The position numbers and the translations under genes were made by a program. Positions 36,343-50,029 of a DNA stretch of 64,000 bases are shown in pieces. The stretch's first letter is position 1; every line of letters begins with the position of its first letter. The stretch lies in assembly GCA_050084985.1 (NCBI GenBank), contig JBITNC010000002.1, positions 17,546,001 through 17,610,000 of the forward strand, written 5' to 3'. This stretch comes from Nageia nagi (Eukaryota > Pinophyta). Below the pieces are notes generated by a model. The model did no database searches. It was not told the DNA's origin and saw nothing but the letters and a program-made list of their open reading frames with translations.

Positions 36343-38226
36343 ATCTTTCATGCAAACTATATAAAAAATGAGGCACAGGGGGTATTTTCTATGTTTTAGC
36401 ATTCATTTTGGTATCTTGTATTTTGTGGTTTTGTTATTGATTTCATGTTGTTTTCTATATTTTTTATTTGCTATTTGTGATATGAAAACATCGACAACAT
36501 ATAATTAGATGCCAATGACTCAAGAAAAATGCCAGTGATTTTCATCAAGCAATTGTAATTTGGAAATATTCATTTTATGCAAAAATTATGAAAATGCTAG
36601 CAACTTTAGCTAAATGCCAATGATTTGGAATAAACATTAGCGACTGGAAATAAAGGGTATATATTTCGAATTTCATTAATTCTGAAAGCATAACTTAGGT
36701 ACTAAAATGAATAATGAAAATAAACCCCTTTTTTGCGATTTCTTTGCTCAAATTGCATATACGAAGGGTAGATGAATATTTAGGTAACATGCATTATTTT
36801 ACTTTACTTTAGTAAATTGCATAAATGTCATTTATTTCTTTTTTTCTTTGGGTAGGGATCATATTAAAAACTCACCTAGAAACTTTTCATTATGCCCACT
36901 TATGTTCTCCCTTTGCATTGAAAGGCAATCTTAGGTGATCTGAATGGGTACAATAGGAAAGAGTAAATGAACCTTTTTTCTTTTCTCACTTTATTTCACC
37001 AAGACTAGTAATGAACTCTCATTAAATCACTTTCACACTCAAAAGGAGAAATTAACTTTCATTAAGTACAAAATGAATATAAGGTTAATTTACTATGTTT
37101 AAGGTAGACTATAATATATTAAATCAGTTAATTGATTAGGTAGGTATTTACCTTCACATTAATACTCTTTCTATCTGCCTTACTACTCTGAAAGGAGGTT
37201 AAAGGATTGTGACTTGAAAAGGATTTAAAGAATTTCATTTAAAAGAAATTTACTTCATATTAATACTCTTCTTGTCTACCTCACCACTCCAAAAGGAGGT
37301 CAAAGGATTATGAAGCAAAGAGGAGTTGAAGAATTTCACTTAAAGTAATCTACACTCACTTAGTTGCTTCTTACATGTATGACTTTACTTCTTTGAAAGT
37401 AGGTCAAAAGAAGAGGAAATAAACTTCACATAAACACTTCCACACTCAGAAGAAGTAAATGAGCTTCATTAAGCTTTGGCTAAAGAATCACACTAAAAGG
37501 ATAATGAATCTTGTGGGTTAGATCAAGACTCATTAATTAAAATACTATTTTTTCACATTAAATAAACATAATCAAAGTACATGTATGTTGGGTTGGATTG
37601 TATTTGTATATCATGAGTTCTTTTATTTGTTAAATGCATATCCATGATACATCTTAAAATGAATATCAATGAGTTAGAGGTGATGACCAACCATTTATTG
37701 TTATACTTCTTGTATACCCATTGACCACACCATAAGTCGTAGAGCCAAAATGTGAAGAATAGTACCGATTTCATAGGTTAGAAGTCATCACTTCCCACTA
37801 GGTGACTATAAATAATGGGGCTATGCTTGGATTCCACTATCAAGATAGCCTTTAGCAGTATTCCTTGCATCCCATTGCACTATGGGGACCATTTTAGATA
37901 CCAAGTCGATACTTAGCCATAAATTACCTATAGGATTACCAACCTACCTTATTTAAATACTTGACTAGACAAAACCACTTAGGAAAACTAATAAGATTAA
38001 AATATACAATTCATATTGCTCATATTAAAAATATTAATTCAAAATATCAAAAAAGTTAGAAAAGATAATCATACCAAAAAGGTAAGTACATATGTAGGAT
38101 TGTTTGTGCCTATCATTATTTTCTCACAAGTATAAATCCAAAAATAAAATATAATTGTTATGTTCAATGTTTATTTTCTTTTACTTATAGTGTGATAGGA
38201 AAAATTCAAACAAAAAACAAAAGAAA
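36343..38226 (+). other. Gypsy leader with about 100-bp tandem repeats
   Basis: Untranslated leader of 1.9 kb. At 37,148-37,248 and 37,249-37,348 a unit of about 100 bp is repeated head to tail (shared ATTAATACTCTT, AAAGGAGGT.AAAGGATT and GAATTTCA.TTAAA). A more diverged third unit follows to about 37,440. No coding frame. Confidence 0.6.
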
Positions 38227-40330
38227 ATGGTTAACACTCATTCTCAAATGGCTCATCTAGAGTAAGAACTCAACAATGAAAACTATTTAGAAGAATGAAG
38301 AAGTCATCATTCTAGTAGAAACATTTTGAGGAGAGAAACTCATTGGGAAATAAACACAACTTATTTACATTCTATTGATGATTACTTAGATATATTTAGA
38401 CAATGTTTAACATAGTTAAGGATCCTACATTCTTCCCATGCTCATAGTCTTCTCCTAAATCTAGATTATTTAGCAAAAGATACACAATCAATTGATAGTG
38501 TAGGAGATATTATATTAAGAAATAGACCATCTTCACAAACTCATTCAGCTGATATTATACTTCAAAGATGCCCTTTTAGGCCCAAGTATGATCATGTCAC
38601 ATGATTTCTCCTTGATGGAAGTCTAGTTCAATCATATTTATGAAGAGATGATTATACTCCTTCCACTATTTCTAGGCAAATAAAGAAATTTGATGATCAA
38701 ATCTCCATACATATAGCTACTCCTATACCAGAATTTAGAAACCATGCTAGGGTTTATAATAATCCTTCCTATGTTTTAAAATTGAATACATGCATTCCTT
38801 TGTCAAGTCATAGAACTCCTATACAAATACATGAAGTGAAAAAGAGCCTCAATTCAACAAGGTTTAAATTACAAGGAATAACTCGATATTTACAAAGAGA
38901 CAACTATACTCCTTCCACTATTTCTAGGAAAATGGAGAAAGTTGATGATCAAATCTCCACACATATAGCTACTCCTATACTAGAATCTGGAAACCATGCT
39001 AGGGTTTACAATAATCTTTCTTATGTTTTAAAATTGAATACATCCACTCCTTTTTCAAGTCATATAACTCCTATAAAAAGACATGAAGTGAAAAAGAACC
39101 TCAATTCAACAAGGTTTAAATTACAAGGAATACCTCCATATGTACATAAGAAAGAAAAATCACCTCAAAATAATATACAACACCAACAACAAATAGTTTT
39201 GTATAATCCAAATGTACAACAACAAACTAAACCTATAGGATTCATACAATAACCACAATTACAAGCATAACCCATACTCAATATACATCAAAATAGGTTA
39301 CCAACAAGACAAACCAATAATAAAAACATTTAGATTCAACATAAAGCTAATCAAATGATATGGAAAGATTAAAAAAAATAACCTAGAGCCCAATCTCTAT
39401 CTCCTCAAGGTCAAGGAGTATATAAATACCAATACTTAGCTAAGAAAAAAAAAGCTTTGCTTAAGAAGTGATAAGATGAGATTCAAAACTATCATTTCCT
39501 CCACTTAGAAATAAGGGTAAATCACATTAACCTCTCATGCTTTTTCATCTACAACAGATGCAACAACAACTACCTCCATATCAATCTTCACCATCTTCTC
39601 CATCGTATGATGGAGTTTACTATGATGCTTGAACACCCTCTAAACAAAGATATGATCCATTCCCAAGGTATGAAGAAAAAGTGGATCATAGAAATGATGA
39701 ATATCCCATACATCAAAATCAACTAGAAAAATAGGATACTCTTCATAAAATATTGATGGAAATTAAAAAAGAGCTACACTTACAAAGTAAACAAAAAGTT
39801 GAAACCATTTGCAATGAACCAATTCATCCAAGTGTTCCTAAAAAGGAAATTCCTTTCAAATTTGAAATTCTAAAAAATTGATCCATTCAAAGGAAAGGAG
39901 GATCCTAAGGAACATCTTAGGAAATTTAAATATTTGAGTTATGTTATTGCTAATGATGATGCATTAATGTTGTGCATTTTTCCTATGACACTTGTTGGAC
40001 AAGCAATGGATTGGTATAACAACTTAACAAAATATAGTATTTATTTATACACACAATTGGTAAACTTATTTTTGGAATATTTTAGGATAAATATTAAAGA
40101 TAAAACTTCCATCATTGATCTTACAAGATTACAATAATTTCATGATGAATCAGTTACTGATTTCATCTCAAGATGGAAGGTAATTTTGACAAGCATGCCT
40201 TACATTTTACCTCAAGAAGAATTGGTAAAAATGTTTAGTCAAAGTTGTTTAATGCCTATCAATAGTACCTTATTAATTCAACAACACAATACCTTTAAAA
40301 GAAGCCATTTCTCAAGCAGTTATAATTGAA
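38227..40330 (+). pseudogene. Gypsy gag with internal 84-codon tandem duplication
   Basis: Starts at ATG 38,227 (MVNTHSQMAHLE*). The N-terminal half contains a 252-bp direct repeat, 38,647-38,898 and 38,899-39,150, in frame: both begin with D-x-YTPSTISR, carry ISIHIATPI or ISTHIATPI, and contain LNSTRFKLQGI. A Gln-rich stretch follows. The capsid part (39,900-40,260) shows MTLVGQAMDWYNNL and SVTDFISRWK, the A..WY..L and F..RW patterns of retrotransposon gag. Stops at several points, including near 40,137, break the frame. Confidence 0.85.
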
Positions 40331-40599
40331 AAGGTAAAAATCAAAGATGATGAAATAAAAGGCAAGAAAAAAGAGCCTTATGTTAAAAATAAAAATCAAA
40401 AGGAATAGATAAATAAACTATTATTGGCTAACAAAGATTCTATCATCAAAGAAGTAGAATCAAATCCTTCACAAATTGAGGAAAATGACTTTAAATCATT
40501 AAGAAAATTTACACCTTTATTGGAATCTCTTTATGAATCTTAAACAAATTTTGCAATCATCAAATAATTACATTACTAGAAATAAGACCTAAATGACCA

Positions 40600-40760
40600 A
40601 ATGCTAAAAATATTAGATGGTATAATGAGAATGAATATTGTCATTTTCATCATAAAAAAGGACATGAAGCAAATAAGTGCAGGAATTTACAACATAAAAT
40701 CCAAAATTTAATTGATCAAAGAAAGTTGGTAGTTGATAATCCCTTAGCTATTTCTAATCA
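40600..40760 (+). pseudogene. Gypsy zinc-knuckle-like segment
   Basis: RWYNENEYCHFHHKKGHEAN followed by KC: a C-x-x-H-x-x-x-G-H-x4-C arrangement typical of Tat-type gag C-termini, which bind genomic RNA. One stop lies upstream. Confidence 0.75.
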
Positions 40761-41249
40761 AAACTTACAAATTTATCAAAATCCTCTCCCTCAACATTAG
40801 GCGAATAATGTTTCATTACACCCCCTTGAAAATTAGGTAACACATAACTAGAGTTATGATAATTCCACCTTTGTAGGGATGGTAAACATTACTATAAGAT
40901 CCCAGACGGTACATGGAAGATAAAATAATATTCAAGATAATCAACTAGAGGAGGCTATCATACAACCCAATACACCTAGATCTCAACCACTTAAGGTTTT
41001 AGTGAAAGGAGCCTTACATTAGCAATTGAAGAATTTACAAGTGAAAATGTCCCTATTTGAGTTACTACAACAATCCAAAAATCATAGTGATGTGATGAAA
41101 CAACTACTATAAACCATTGAATTAGATATAAATGATCTTGAAAGTATTGTATCTTTTGTAAGAAATATTAAAACAAGTCAAAAACCTACTATTATTTTCT
41201 ATGATCATGAAGTCAAGCAGTCAAATGAAACATGTGGTCAAGATCCTCC

Positions 41250-41560
41250 CTTTAATATCATATCTAAAATGGATGGAAAGGCTTTTAAAAGGATATTAAT
41301 TGATGAAGGTTCAATAATAAACATTATCTCAACAACTACCTACAAGAATTTTCATCTTCCATTCTCACATGTTTATGCATCAACCTTGCACTTAAAAGCC
41401 TTTAATGATGCCTTGTGTGCAATAATGGGATCCATTTCATTACCTATTACTGTAGGATCTAAAACAATGCAAATAGTATTGCAAGTAATTAAAGGAGATA
41501 TAACTCAATACAATATCTTTTTAAGGAAACCTTGGATTAGAAACATGTAGTTTGTCCCAT
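41250..41560 (+). pseudogene. Gypsy protease
   Basis: Open at 41,269-41,550: FKRILIDEGSIINIISTTTY. The aspartic protease box is normally IDGGS-S.N; Gly is Glu here. It continues with VYASTLHLKAFND and PITVGSKTMQIVLQVI as in Tat retropepsins. It would cleave the polyprotein. Confidence 0.85.
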
Positions 41561-42199
41561 CAAATTATCATAACTATTTAAAGTACATTCATAAAGGTGT
41601 GGTGCATTGTGTAGCTGGGGATGAAAATCCTTATTTGCATTATAATAGCACACACCTATCAAAAGAAGTAGCTCTACCATCCACTCATTACTTTATGACA
41701 CCAATATTATCAAAAAACCATCAATTGCAGGAGTGGGTAAAAATAATCCCCCTTTAAATTCTTTGAAATAATAACACATTATTAATCAAGAATTAGCTAA
41801 TATTCAAAATACTAGTGATAATTTACCATCAAAAATAGAACCAACATCTCAAGAAAGACATACATGGGAAGAAAGAGCATGGAAGTTTGATAATTTAAGT
41901 AAAGCTTCTTCATCTAAAATATCTTCCCCTATGGATACATAAGTAAAAAGTAATAGACTATGGTATAGGAGAATTTGGAATTGATGATGTCATTTTTAGT
42001 GTTCCTTTTACCCAAGAAATAGGAAAACCAAAAGAATCCCCTATTGTAGTAGGAAAATTGGTGCCAATAGGGAAAGTCCCAAATCAAACATTATTTATTT
42101 ATAAACATCCTATAGAAGCTCCTATCCTTCCTTTACAATAACCTCATGAGGTGTGTTTTTTGTAACTCGTTAGAATATTTATCACCTTATGTGAAGTCA

Positions 42200-42320
42200 T
42201 TTGTCTGAAAATATTTTAATAGATGTCAATGGAAAGGACAAGGTTTAGGATAATATGAACAAGGACCTAGATATACAATCAATATTTATTACCAACTACC
42301 CATTGATAAAACAAGATTAT
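42200..42320 (+). pseudogene. G-patch-like motif between protease and RT
   Basis: RCQWKGQGLG*YEQGPRYTI, followed by QLPIDKTRLWY. The KGQGLG core matches the G-patch RNA-binding motif that some Ty3/gypsy elements carry next to the protease. One stop falls inside it. Confidence 0.55.
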
Positions 42321-43019
42321 GATACAGAAGTAAAAATTGAAAAGAATATAGTCGCAAGATAATTGAATTAGAACCAAAAATATTAAATTTTGAAAAGCCA
42401 TATGAGAGATCCAAAGAGGTAATAAGTCGAGATAATGTGGGATATGAAGCATTATCTTTGGAAATATTATTTCTTGATGATGTATCAAGTAATATGGTTG
42501 AAATCATAAAAATATTTAATGAAGTTCTAGAAAAAAATATGTTTTGAATGGTCCAAGAGTGACAAGTTTGAATCATTAAGTCCATCTAGTTCAAATAGTT
42601 CTTCATCATATGTTTTGGTGTATGAAGATACTGTAGACTTTACATTAATTTTTGAACAACATATAATAAAATACTTTAAAGAGATAGATACCATATTACA
42701 AACCTCATACTTAACTATAAATACCACTCTAGAAAATCAAGATCTAGGTGAAGATGAAGAATATAACATAAAAGATAAAAATTGGATTCCAATACCAAAT
42801 CAGTTGGAAGACGGGTCTTATATGTTAATTGAAGAAACTATTGAAGTTGATTTAAGTGATGATCCTAATAATCCTAAAATCATCCAACTAGAGAAGTCAT
42901 TAACTTAAAATGAAAAATATGAATTTATTTCTATACTTAAATAAAGGAACAAAATATTTGCATGGTCATATGTTGATATGCCTGGATTAGAACCTAACTT
43001 AGTGGTACATAACTTAGGT

Positions 43020-44100
43020 TAAAGAAGATACTAAACCTTTCAAACAAAAATTGCAAAAAAAGCATCCAACAATAGCATTTATGGTTAAATAAGAATTACA
43101 AAAACTTTTAGAATCCAAATTTATTCATCCCATTGATTATTTTGACTGGATTTCCAACATGGTACCCATTAAAAAGCCAAATAGAAAAATTCACATATGC
43201 ATGAATTTTAGAGACTTGAATAAAGCTTCCCCTAAGGATGATTTCCCACTACCAAACATAAACAATTTGGTTGAATCTACTATAAGACATGAAATGCTCT
43301 CTCTTATGGATAGATTTTCAAGGTATAATCAGATAAAAGTAGCATCAGAAGATCAACATAAAATAGCTTTTACAACACCTTGGGGAACATTTTGCTACAA
43401 AGTAATGCCCTTTGATTTAAAAAATGCAGTAGCCACTTATCAAAGGGAAATAAAGTATATTTTCCATGATTACATGCATGATATTGTGGAAGATTATGTA
43501 GATAAAATATTAGCTAAATCTAAAACTCGAGAAGACCATCCAAAGGTACTCATCAAAATATTTGATAGATTGCTAGAGTATAGTATTCAATTAAATCCTA
43601 AAAAATGAGTTTTTGGGATAAATTCAAGAAAATTATTAGGATTTATTTTTTCTAGGATAGGAATTGAAGTAGATACAAATAAAATAAAAGCAATAGCAAA
43701 CATGCTTTCCCTGTCAAACATAAAAAAATTGCAAAGTTTGTAAGGTAAGCTGCAAACTATAAGATATTTTATTTTTAAGCTATCAAATAAGTGTAAACCA
43801 TTAAATAAGTTGTTAAATAAGGGAATTAAATTCCATTGGTTCAATGAACAATAGGAAGAATTTGATGAAATAAAATGCTATCTTTTATCACCCCCAGTGT
43901 TAGTTCCACCTAAAGAAGGGGAGACATTCCTCTTATATATGTCTGCTACGAAATCAACATTAGGAACTATGCTTGCTCAAAAGAACAAAAGTAATAAAGA
44001 ACAAGCTATATACTACTTTATTCAAACCTTAGTTGGATATAAAATTAAATACATATATTTGGAAAATTATGTTTGGTTGTGGTTTTCGCAACTAAAAAAT
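43020..44100 (+). pseudogene. Gypsy reverse transcriptase and linked RNase H
   Basis: The RT is open at 43,159-43,608: VPIKKPNRKIHICMNFRDLN, LSLMDRFSRYNQIKVA (canonical MD.FSGYNQI), TTPWGTFCYKVMPFDLKNA, and a box YVDKILAKS where YVDD is canonical, so one catalytic Asp is Lys. Fingers upstream include LLESKFIHPIDYFDW. The RNase H start follows from 43,860 (FDEIKCYLLSPPVLVPPKEG, LLYMSATKSTLGTMLAQ), with Asp replaced by Ser in the catalytic LYMSA. Confidence 0.93.
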
Positions 44101-44770
44101 TGAGACAATATATGTTGAATCACACTACATATGTAATTGCTAAAGAAGATCCTTTGAAGTATATGATGAAAAAAACCTACCATAATGCAAGAACATATAA
44201 ATGGATCATGCATTTAAATGAATTTGATTTGCAATTTATAAACCAAAATTTAATCAAAGGTCAATTCATAGCTTATTATCTCGCAAAAGCACCTTTATCT
44301 AATGATAAACCACTTATCATTGAACTACCAGATGAACATATTTTTCAATTAGATGAGATGGAAATCTTCATGGATTATGAAGAATATTAGGATATGGTGA
44401 TATATTTTGATGGATCAAGATGTAAGAAAAGTGAAGGTGTAGGTGTTGTTTTTGTCACACCTGAAGGAGTTCCTATACCCTATTTCTTTAAACTTAATTT
44501 TTCATGTACAAATAATAATGTTGAGTATGTAGCCCTAATATTAGCTATAAATATAGTTGTGAAATTAAAACTAAAGAAATTTAAATTCATTATTGATTCA
44601 TTGCTAATTGTAAATTAAGTTAAAGGAATATTTCAATGTAAAGAACCTATGTTACAAAAATATAAAAAATTGGTAGATAATTTATTGTTATCATTTGAAA
44701 AATATGATTTAGTAGTACCAAGGTCAACCAATAGATTTGTTGATGCTATGGCCTCAATTGGATCCTTGAT
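44073..44770 (+). pseudogene. Gypsy tether and second RNase H-like domain
   Basis: 44,073-44,390 completes the first RNase H (ATKKLRQYMLNHTTYVIAKE, then a tether segment NLIKGQFIAYYLAK). A second domain starts at 44,394: VIYFDGSRCKKSEGVGVVFV, EYVALILAINIVVKLKLKKF, FIIDSLLIVN, and later NRFVDAMASIGSL. The DGS..., E.AL and D-S motifs match the additional archaeal-type RNase H of Tat elements. It is broken after LLIVN. Confidence 0.85.
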
Positions 44771-44799
44771 GCTAGAAAACCCCCATCAATAAACTATTC

Positions 44800-46140
44800 A
44801 CATTGAGATAATTCAAATTACTCAATCCTTGTTGGAAATAGATGGAGTAGAACACACGGTTCTTGATATAACAATGAAAGATAAGAATTTATGGCATACC
44901 CAGTTAGTCAAATTCTTAAGATATGGAATCCTACCTATCAATTTAACAAAGTCAGCTAGGAAGGCCTTTAAATTAAAATCTTCTCAATTTGTATGCTAGG
45001 GGATATCCTATATCATTGAGGTTTTGATGGGATATTGCTCATATGCTTAGAATGGGTGGATTTGCAAATTACAATTTCATCCACCCATGATGGAATATGT
45101 GGAGGGCATTTTAGTGGCCCTACAATAATGAAATGAATAATGCATATGGGATATTATTGGCCCATCATAGAACATGATTGCATTGAATATGTTAAAAAAA
45201 TGTATTAAATATCAACAACATAAAGATTTATTTAATCAACCATCACAAGCGTTACAACCCATGCAATCATTCTAGCCATTTTCAAGATGGGCATTAGACT
45301 TAATAGGCTAGATATCCCCTATTTATTCAAGATGACATAAATTTATAATAATAACTAACAAATACTTTACAAAGTGGGTTGAAGTTATGCCTATGATTTA
45401 AACAAAAAGACCAAAGATAGCAGAATTCATAGAACACCATATCATTTGTTGCTTTGGGATTCCTGCTCAAATTATCATTGAAAATAGAAATAATTTTAAA
45501 AATAAGAAAGCATTAGCCTTATGTAAAGGATATCATATTAAAATTAGTTTTTCAATGCCATACTATCCTCAAGTAAATGGACAAGATAAGGTTATGAATA
45601 AAACCATTTGTAGTATTTTAATTAAAATAGTTGATAATTCTCATAGAGATTGGCATGCTAGAATTCCACATGCTTTATGGGCTTATCACACTAGCATTTG
45701 AACTCCTATTGGGGTGACCCCATTTTCCTTAGTTTATGAGTAGAAGTAGTATTAACCATGGAAATAGAAATCCCATCTCTATGAATCATGCTGCAAGACT
45801 ATATCACTGATGAAGCAGCTTGTCAAACAAGATTAGATCAATTATTACTTTTATATGAAAGAAGAGTTAATGAATTAGAACACATGTGTACCTACCACAG
45901 TCACATTAAACAAGCCTTTAATAGAAGAATTAAGATTCATGAATTTAATGTAGAAGATCTAGTATTAAAAGAAAACTAGCAAACTTTGCAAATGGAAAGA
46001 CAACTTCAAGACAAATTTGCTCTTAGTTTGTTAGGACCATACGTAGTTAAAAGAAAATTTGGATCAAGAACATATCAATTAACTACTTGGAAGGTAATGA
46101 AGAACGTGAAATAATAAATGTCACACATCTTTATCCCTTT
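44800..46140 (+). pseudogene. Gypsy integrase
   Basis: Core fragments in shifting frames: SRWALDLIG, ITNKYFTKWVEVMPM, IIIENRNNF (canonical TDNG..F, Asp lost), YYPQVNGQDKVMNKTI (canonical GQ.E..N, catalytic Glu changed to Lys) and WHARIPHALWAYHTSI. The C-terminal part QDYITDEAACQTRLDQLLLL...VLKEN is open at 45,788-45,979, followed by LLGPYVVKRKFGSRTYQL. Two of three DDE residues are gone. Confidence 0.9.
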
Positions 46141-46199
46141 TATAGTTAGAATTATTTTATGTTATTTATGTGCATATTGTAAATAATTAAATAGGATAA

Positions 46200-46916
46200 A
46201 AATCTCACATTGAACTAATACATATAAATGGATTTAACAGATGATAACTAAGAAAATCAAGAATTTGCATGTGCCATTAGAAAGAAAAGGGATAAGGTAA
46301 GGGAAATGATTTGAGAAATCTAGATATTTGGGAGATAGAGCCATATCTCGACTTGCTAAGTTTACTTGCCCAAAAGCATGAAATGTTTTTTTGATTACCC
46401 ATTGACATACAAAGAGATTTGGCTTTGCATCATGGTCCAAGTACATATGATGGTTGGAAAATTTTTATTAAAGGAGAAAATATTGAAATTTATCTAGATA
46501 GAGCTATGTATTTTCAAATTTATTATCATTATTATGATCAAGTATATAAAATAAATTTAATATGCTTGTATTGGCATACCATAGCACCCAAAGCTTATTC
46601 TTGATTGTACTTTTAAAGATTGGGTTTTATAGGTTGTATCTCAAAATCCACAAAGTTTATACCTAATCATGAATTGGATGAATCAATTCATGGGAGATTT
46701 ATGCTATCAGATTCTAATATATGACTTTTCTTCCTCATTTGTGCCTAAACCTTGGAAATCAAAAAAACTTAAAAGAAATATAAGTAAATGATTCTCCCAA
46801 AAAAAAATCAAGATTCATATCTTCATCATTTTCTAACTATCATGAAAAAATAGTGATAATAAAAAGGTTAGAAAATTCTAAAAAAGAACATGTCCAAATT
46901 GATTGTGTTAGTCAAA

Positions 46917-46955
<39 letters not shown>

Positions 46956-48780
46956 GAGATATTTACATGCAATTGCTTCGAAAAAACCCAAATGCATTTA
47001 TAGCATATGTTCTTGATTTACCTAGAGAATTGCAAATAGAAATAGCCAAAAAATTCTTTGAGACTCATACATCAAATGCATGGAAATAAAGATAAGTGGT
47101 TTAAAAGTAGCAATTAAAATAAAATCACAAGCAATGTGGATGGAACAAGAAACTGAAATGAGTTTAATATAATGATTCCATTTGCATTGGCCTCATGATA
47201 AACCTAAGATTGTGCTAGATTGCATTGAACATGTCCATCTCAAATTCAAGGGTTATCCTCTTATTCTAACTTCAATCATTGTTGATCAAGTATTGTCATA
47301 CTTTATGTTGTATTTTCCAAAAGATAAAATTGTATATAATTATAGCTCATTGTTTAGCAATAGTTGTTGCCCAAACAATCCCTTGAATGTGAAAGTACAA
47401 TTTGAATGAATCAATCAATGTCTGACTAAAAGAAAATAAATAAAAAATGCTAGAAATATAGATTATTCTAATATCATTTGTAATAAAATTTTTGGTATTT
47501 CAATAGCGGGTCTCATGCCATACTTTCCATCTTGGACTTCTCTGTTACCACCAATTCAACCACCTCCTATTTCTTTGCATCATACTATCCTTTTTTACAC
47601 TTCTTGAAGAATATAATGAAGCCTCAACTTCATCCAAAAAATGCCAGAGTCATCAAGAAATTTAAACCTCAAGCACCAATCATACCCATCATTTTGTATC
47701 CTATTCACTCCCAACCATCTATTTTAGGGCAAGGTCCTATTCACTTTTGATTGTGATCTCCTTACTATTACTTTTTAGATCATGAATGTTGGATTGTTCA
47801 TAGGAAAGCTATTTTTCATCATTACTCAAGGATTATGAATGGTCATTCTCTATGAAAACCATAAAAATAAATAATATTATAAAAATAACAAAAATATCAA
47901 AAAATCCAAAATATAATAAAAATTTATGTTATGTATATATGTATATGTGTTATATATATTGCTTGATATTTTCATACCAATAAGTTATTTTCATGAAAAT
48001 AAAAGCTTTATATATGTTTATATCTTTGAAAAACCTTGGTCAATTTCTAAAAATGGAATATTATATTACAAGTGGTTGACTATAGTATAAAATACTAAAC
48101 ATCATGAATCATCCTCATTGTGCTTATGCACCTACTGATCAAGAAGTTTTTTATCCATATCACATTCCACCTACTCCTTAAGATTTGTATTCACCTTCCA
48201 CCTTATGTTCCTGAGTGACCAAGTAGAAGTTCAATCACAACCATCAAACTTAGACACAAATCACTTTTATGATTTACCTAAGGATTTCCATCTTAAATTC
48301 TTATCCATGATAGCAATGATGAGTCTATTGGATAGGTATAATCGTTCTTATAATTCCTTGAAATATTTCTTTTTGGGTGGAACCCTTTTTTTATCATAAA
48401 CCATGTTGGGAAACTTGCTTCATTCATAATATACTTGATGAAGAATTTCTCCAAGACCTCATTTTCTTGCTTTCTAGACCAAATTTTATGTGGAGAATTA
48501 TGATTAATGCCCATGTTAGTCCACTTGTTTGTAAATTCATTAGATTCTATGGAGCATTGTCCTTACAACCTTAAGAGTATTTTGATGAACTTACTATGGC
48601 TCATATAATATTTTGTAAATATTTTCCATTGGGATTTCATATTTTTTGTCTCTTTCACTCATCAAGCCACTCCTTGGATCATCAACCATCTCATTCGTAC
48701 TCATTCTCATTTTCATCCCACTACTCATAATGAGTTGCAAAAAACCTTTGATTGGCTAGGAGTCCATTATGTATAGATAA
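46200..48780 (+). other. Sense-strand ORF remnants in the gypsy 3' region
   Basis: Several coherent plus-strand pieces follow integrase: ILDCTFKDWVL near 46,600, RKNPNAFIAYVLDLPRELQI near 46,985, a Pro/Ser-rich stretch near 47,560-47,740, MNHPHCAYAPTDQEVFYPYH near 48,100, and WETCFIHNILDEEFLQDLIF near 48,410. They could be a second extra ORF of the element. I do not recognise the family. (TA)n at 46,922-46,952 interrupts it. Confidence 0.4.
46922..46952. repeat. (TA)n microsatellite
   Basis: About 31 bp of TA dinucleotide in the gypsy 3' region. Confidence 0.95.
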
Positions 48781-49014
48781 TTATGTATAGGTAGAAGACA
48801 TTTATTAAAAAAAATTCAAAAATTTTATATATATACTCAAAAAATTATTTTTGAAACATCGTGGCTATTGGGTGTGTTGCCCTATATGTCTGCATTATAC
48901 CATTATGTTCATTTTGTCCATCACTGTGAAACTATTAAATGTGAAGCATTACGATTATAGCAACCTACCAAGGTAAGTATGTAAATACCCTATAAATCCA
49001 TCCATAGATAATCC

Positions 49015-50029
<1,015 letters not shown>

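Noticed and set aside
42279-42727. Minus-strand ORFs opposite the gypsy protease-RT linker
   Set aside because: The plus-strand translation fits a Tat-type linker with a G-patch-like core; the minus-strand frames have no motif.
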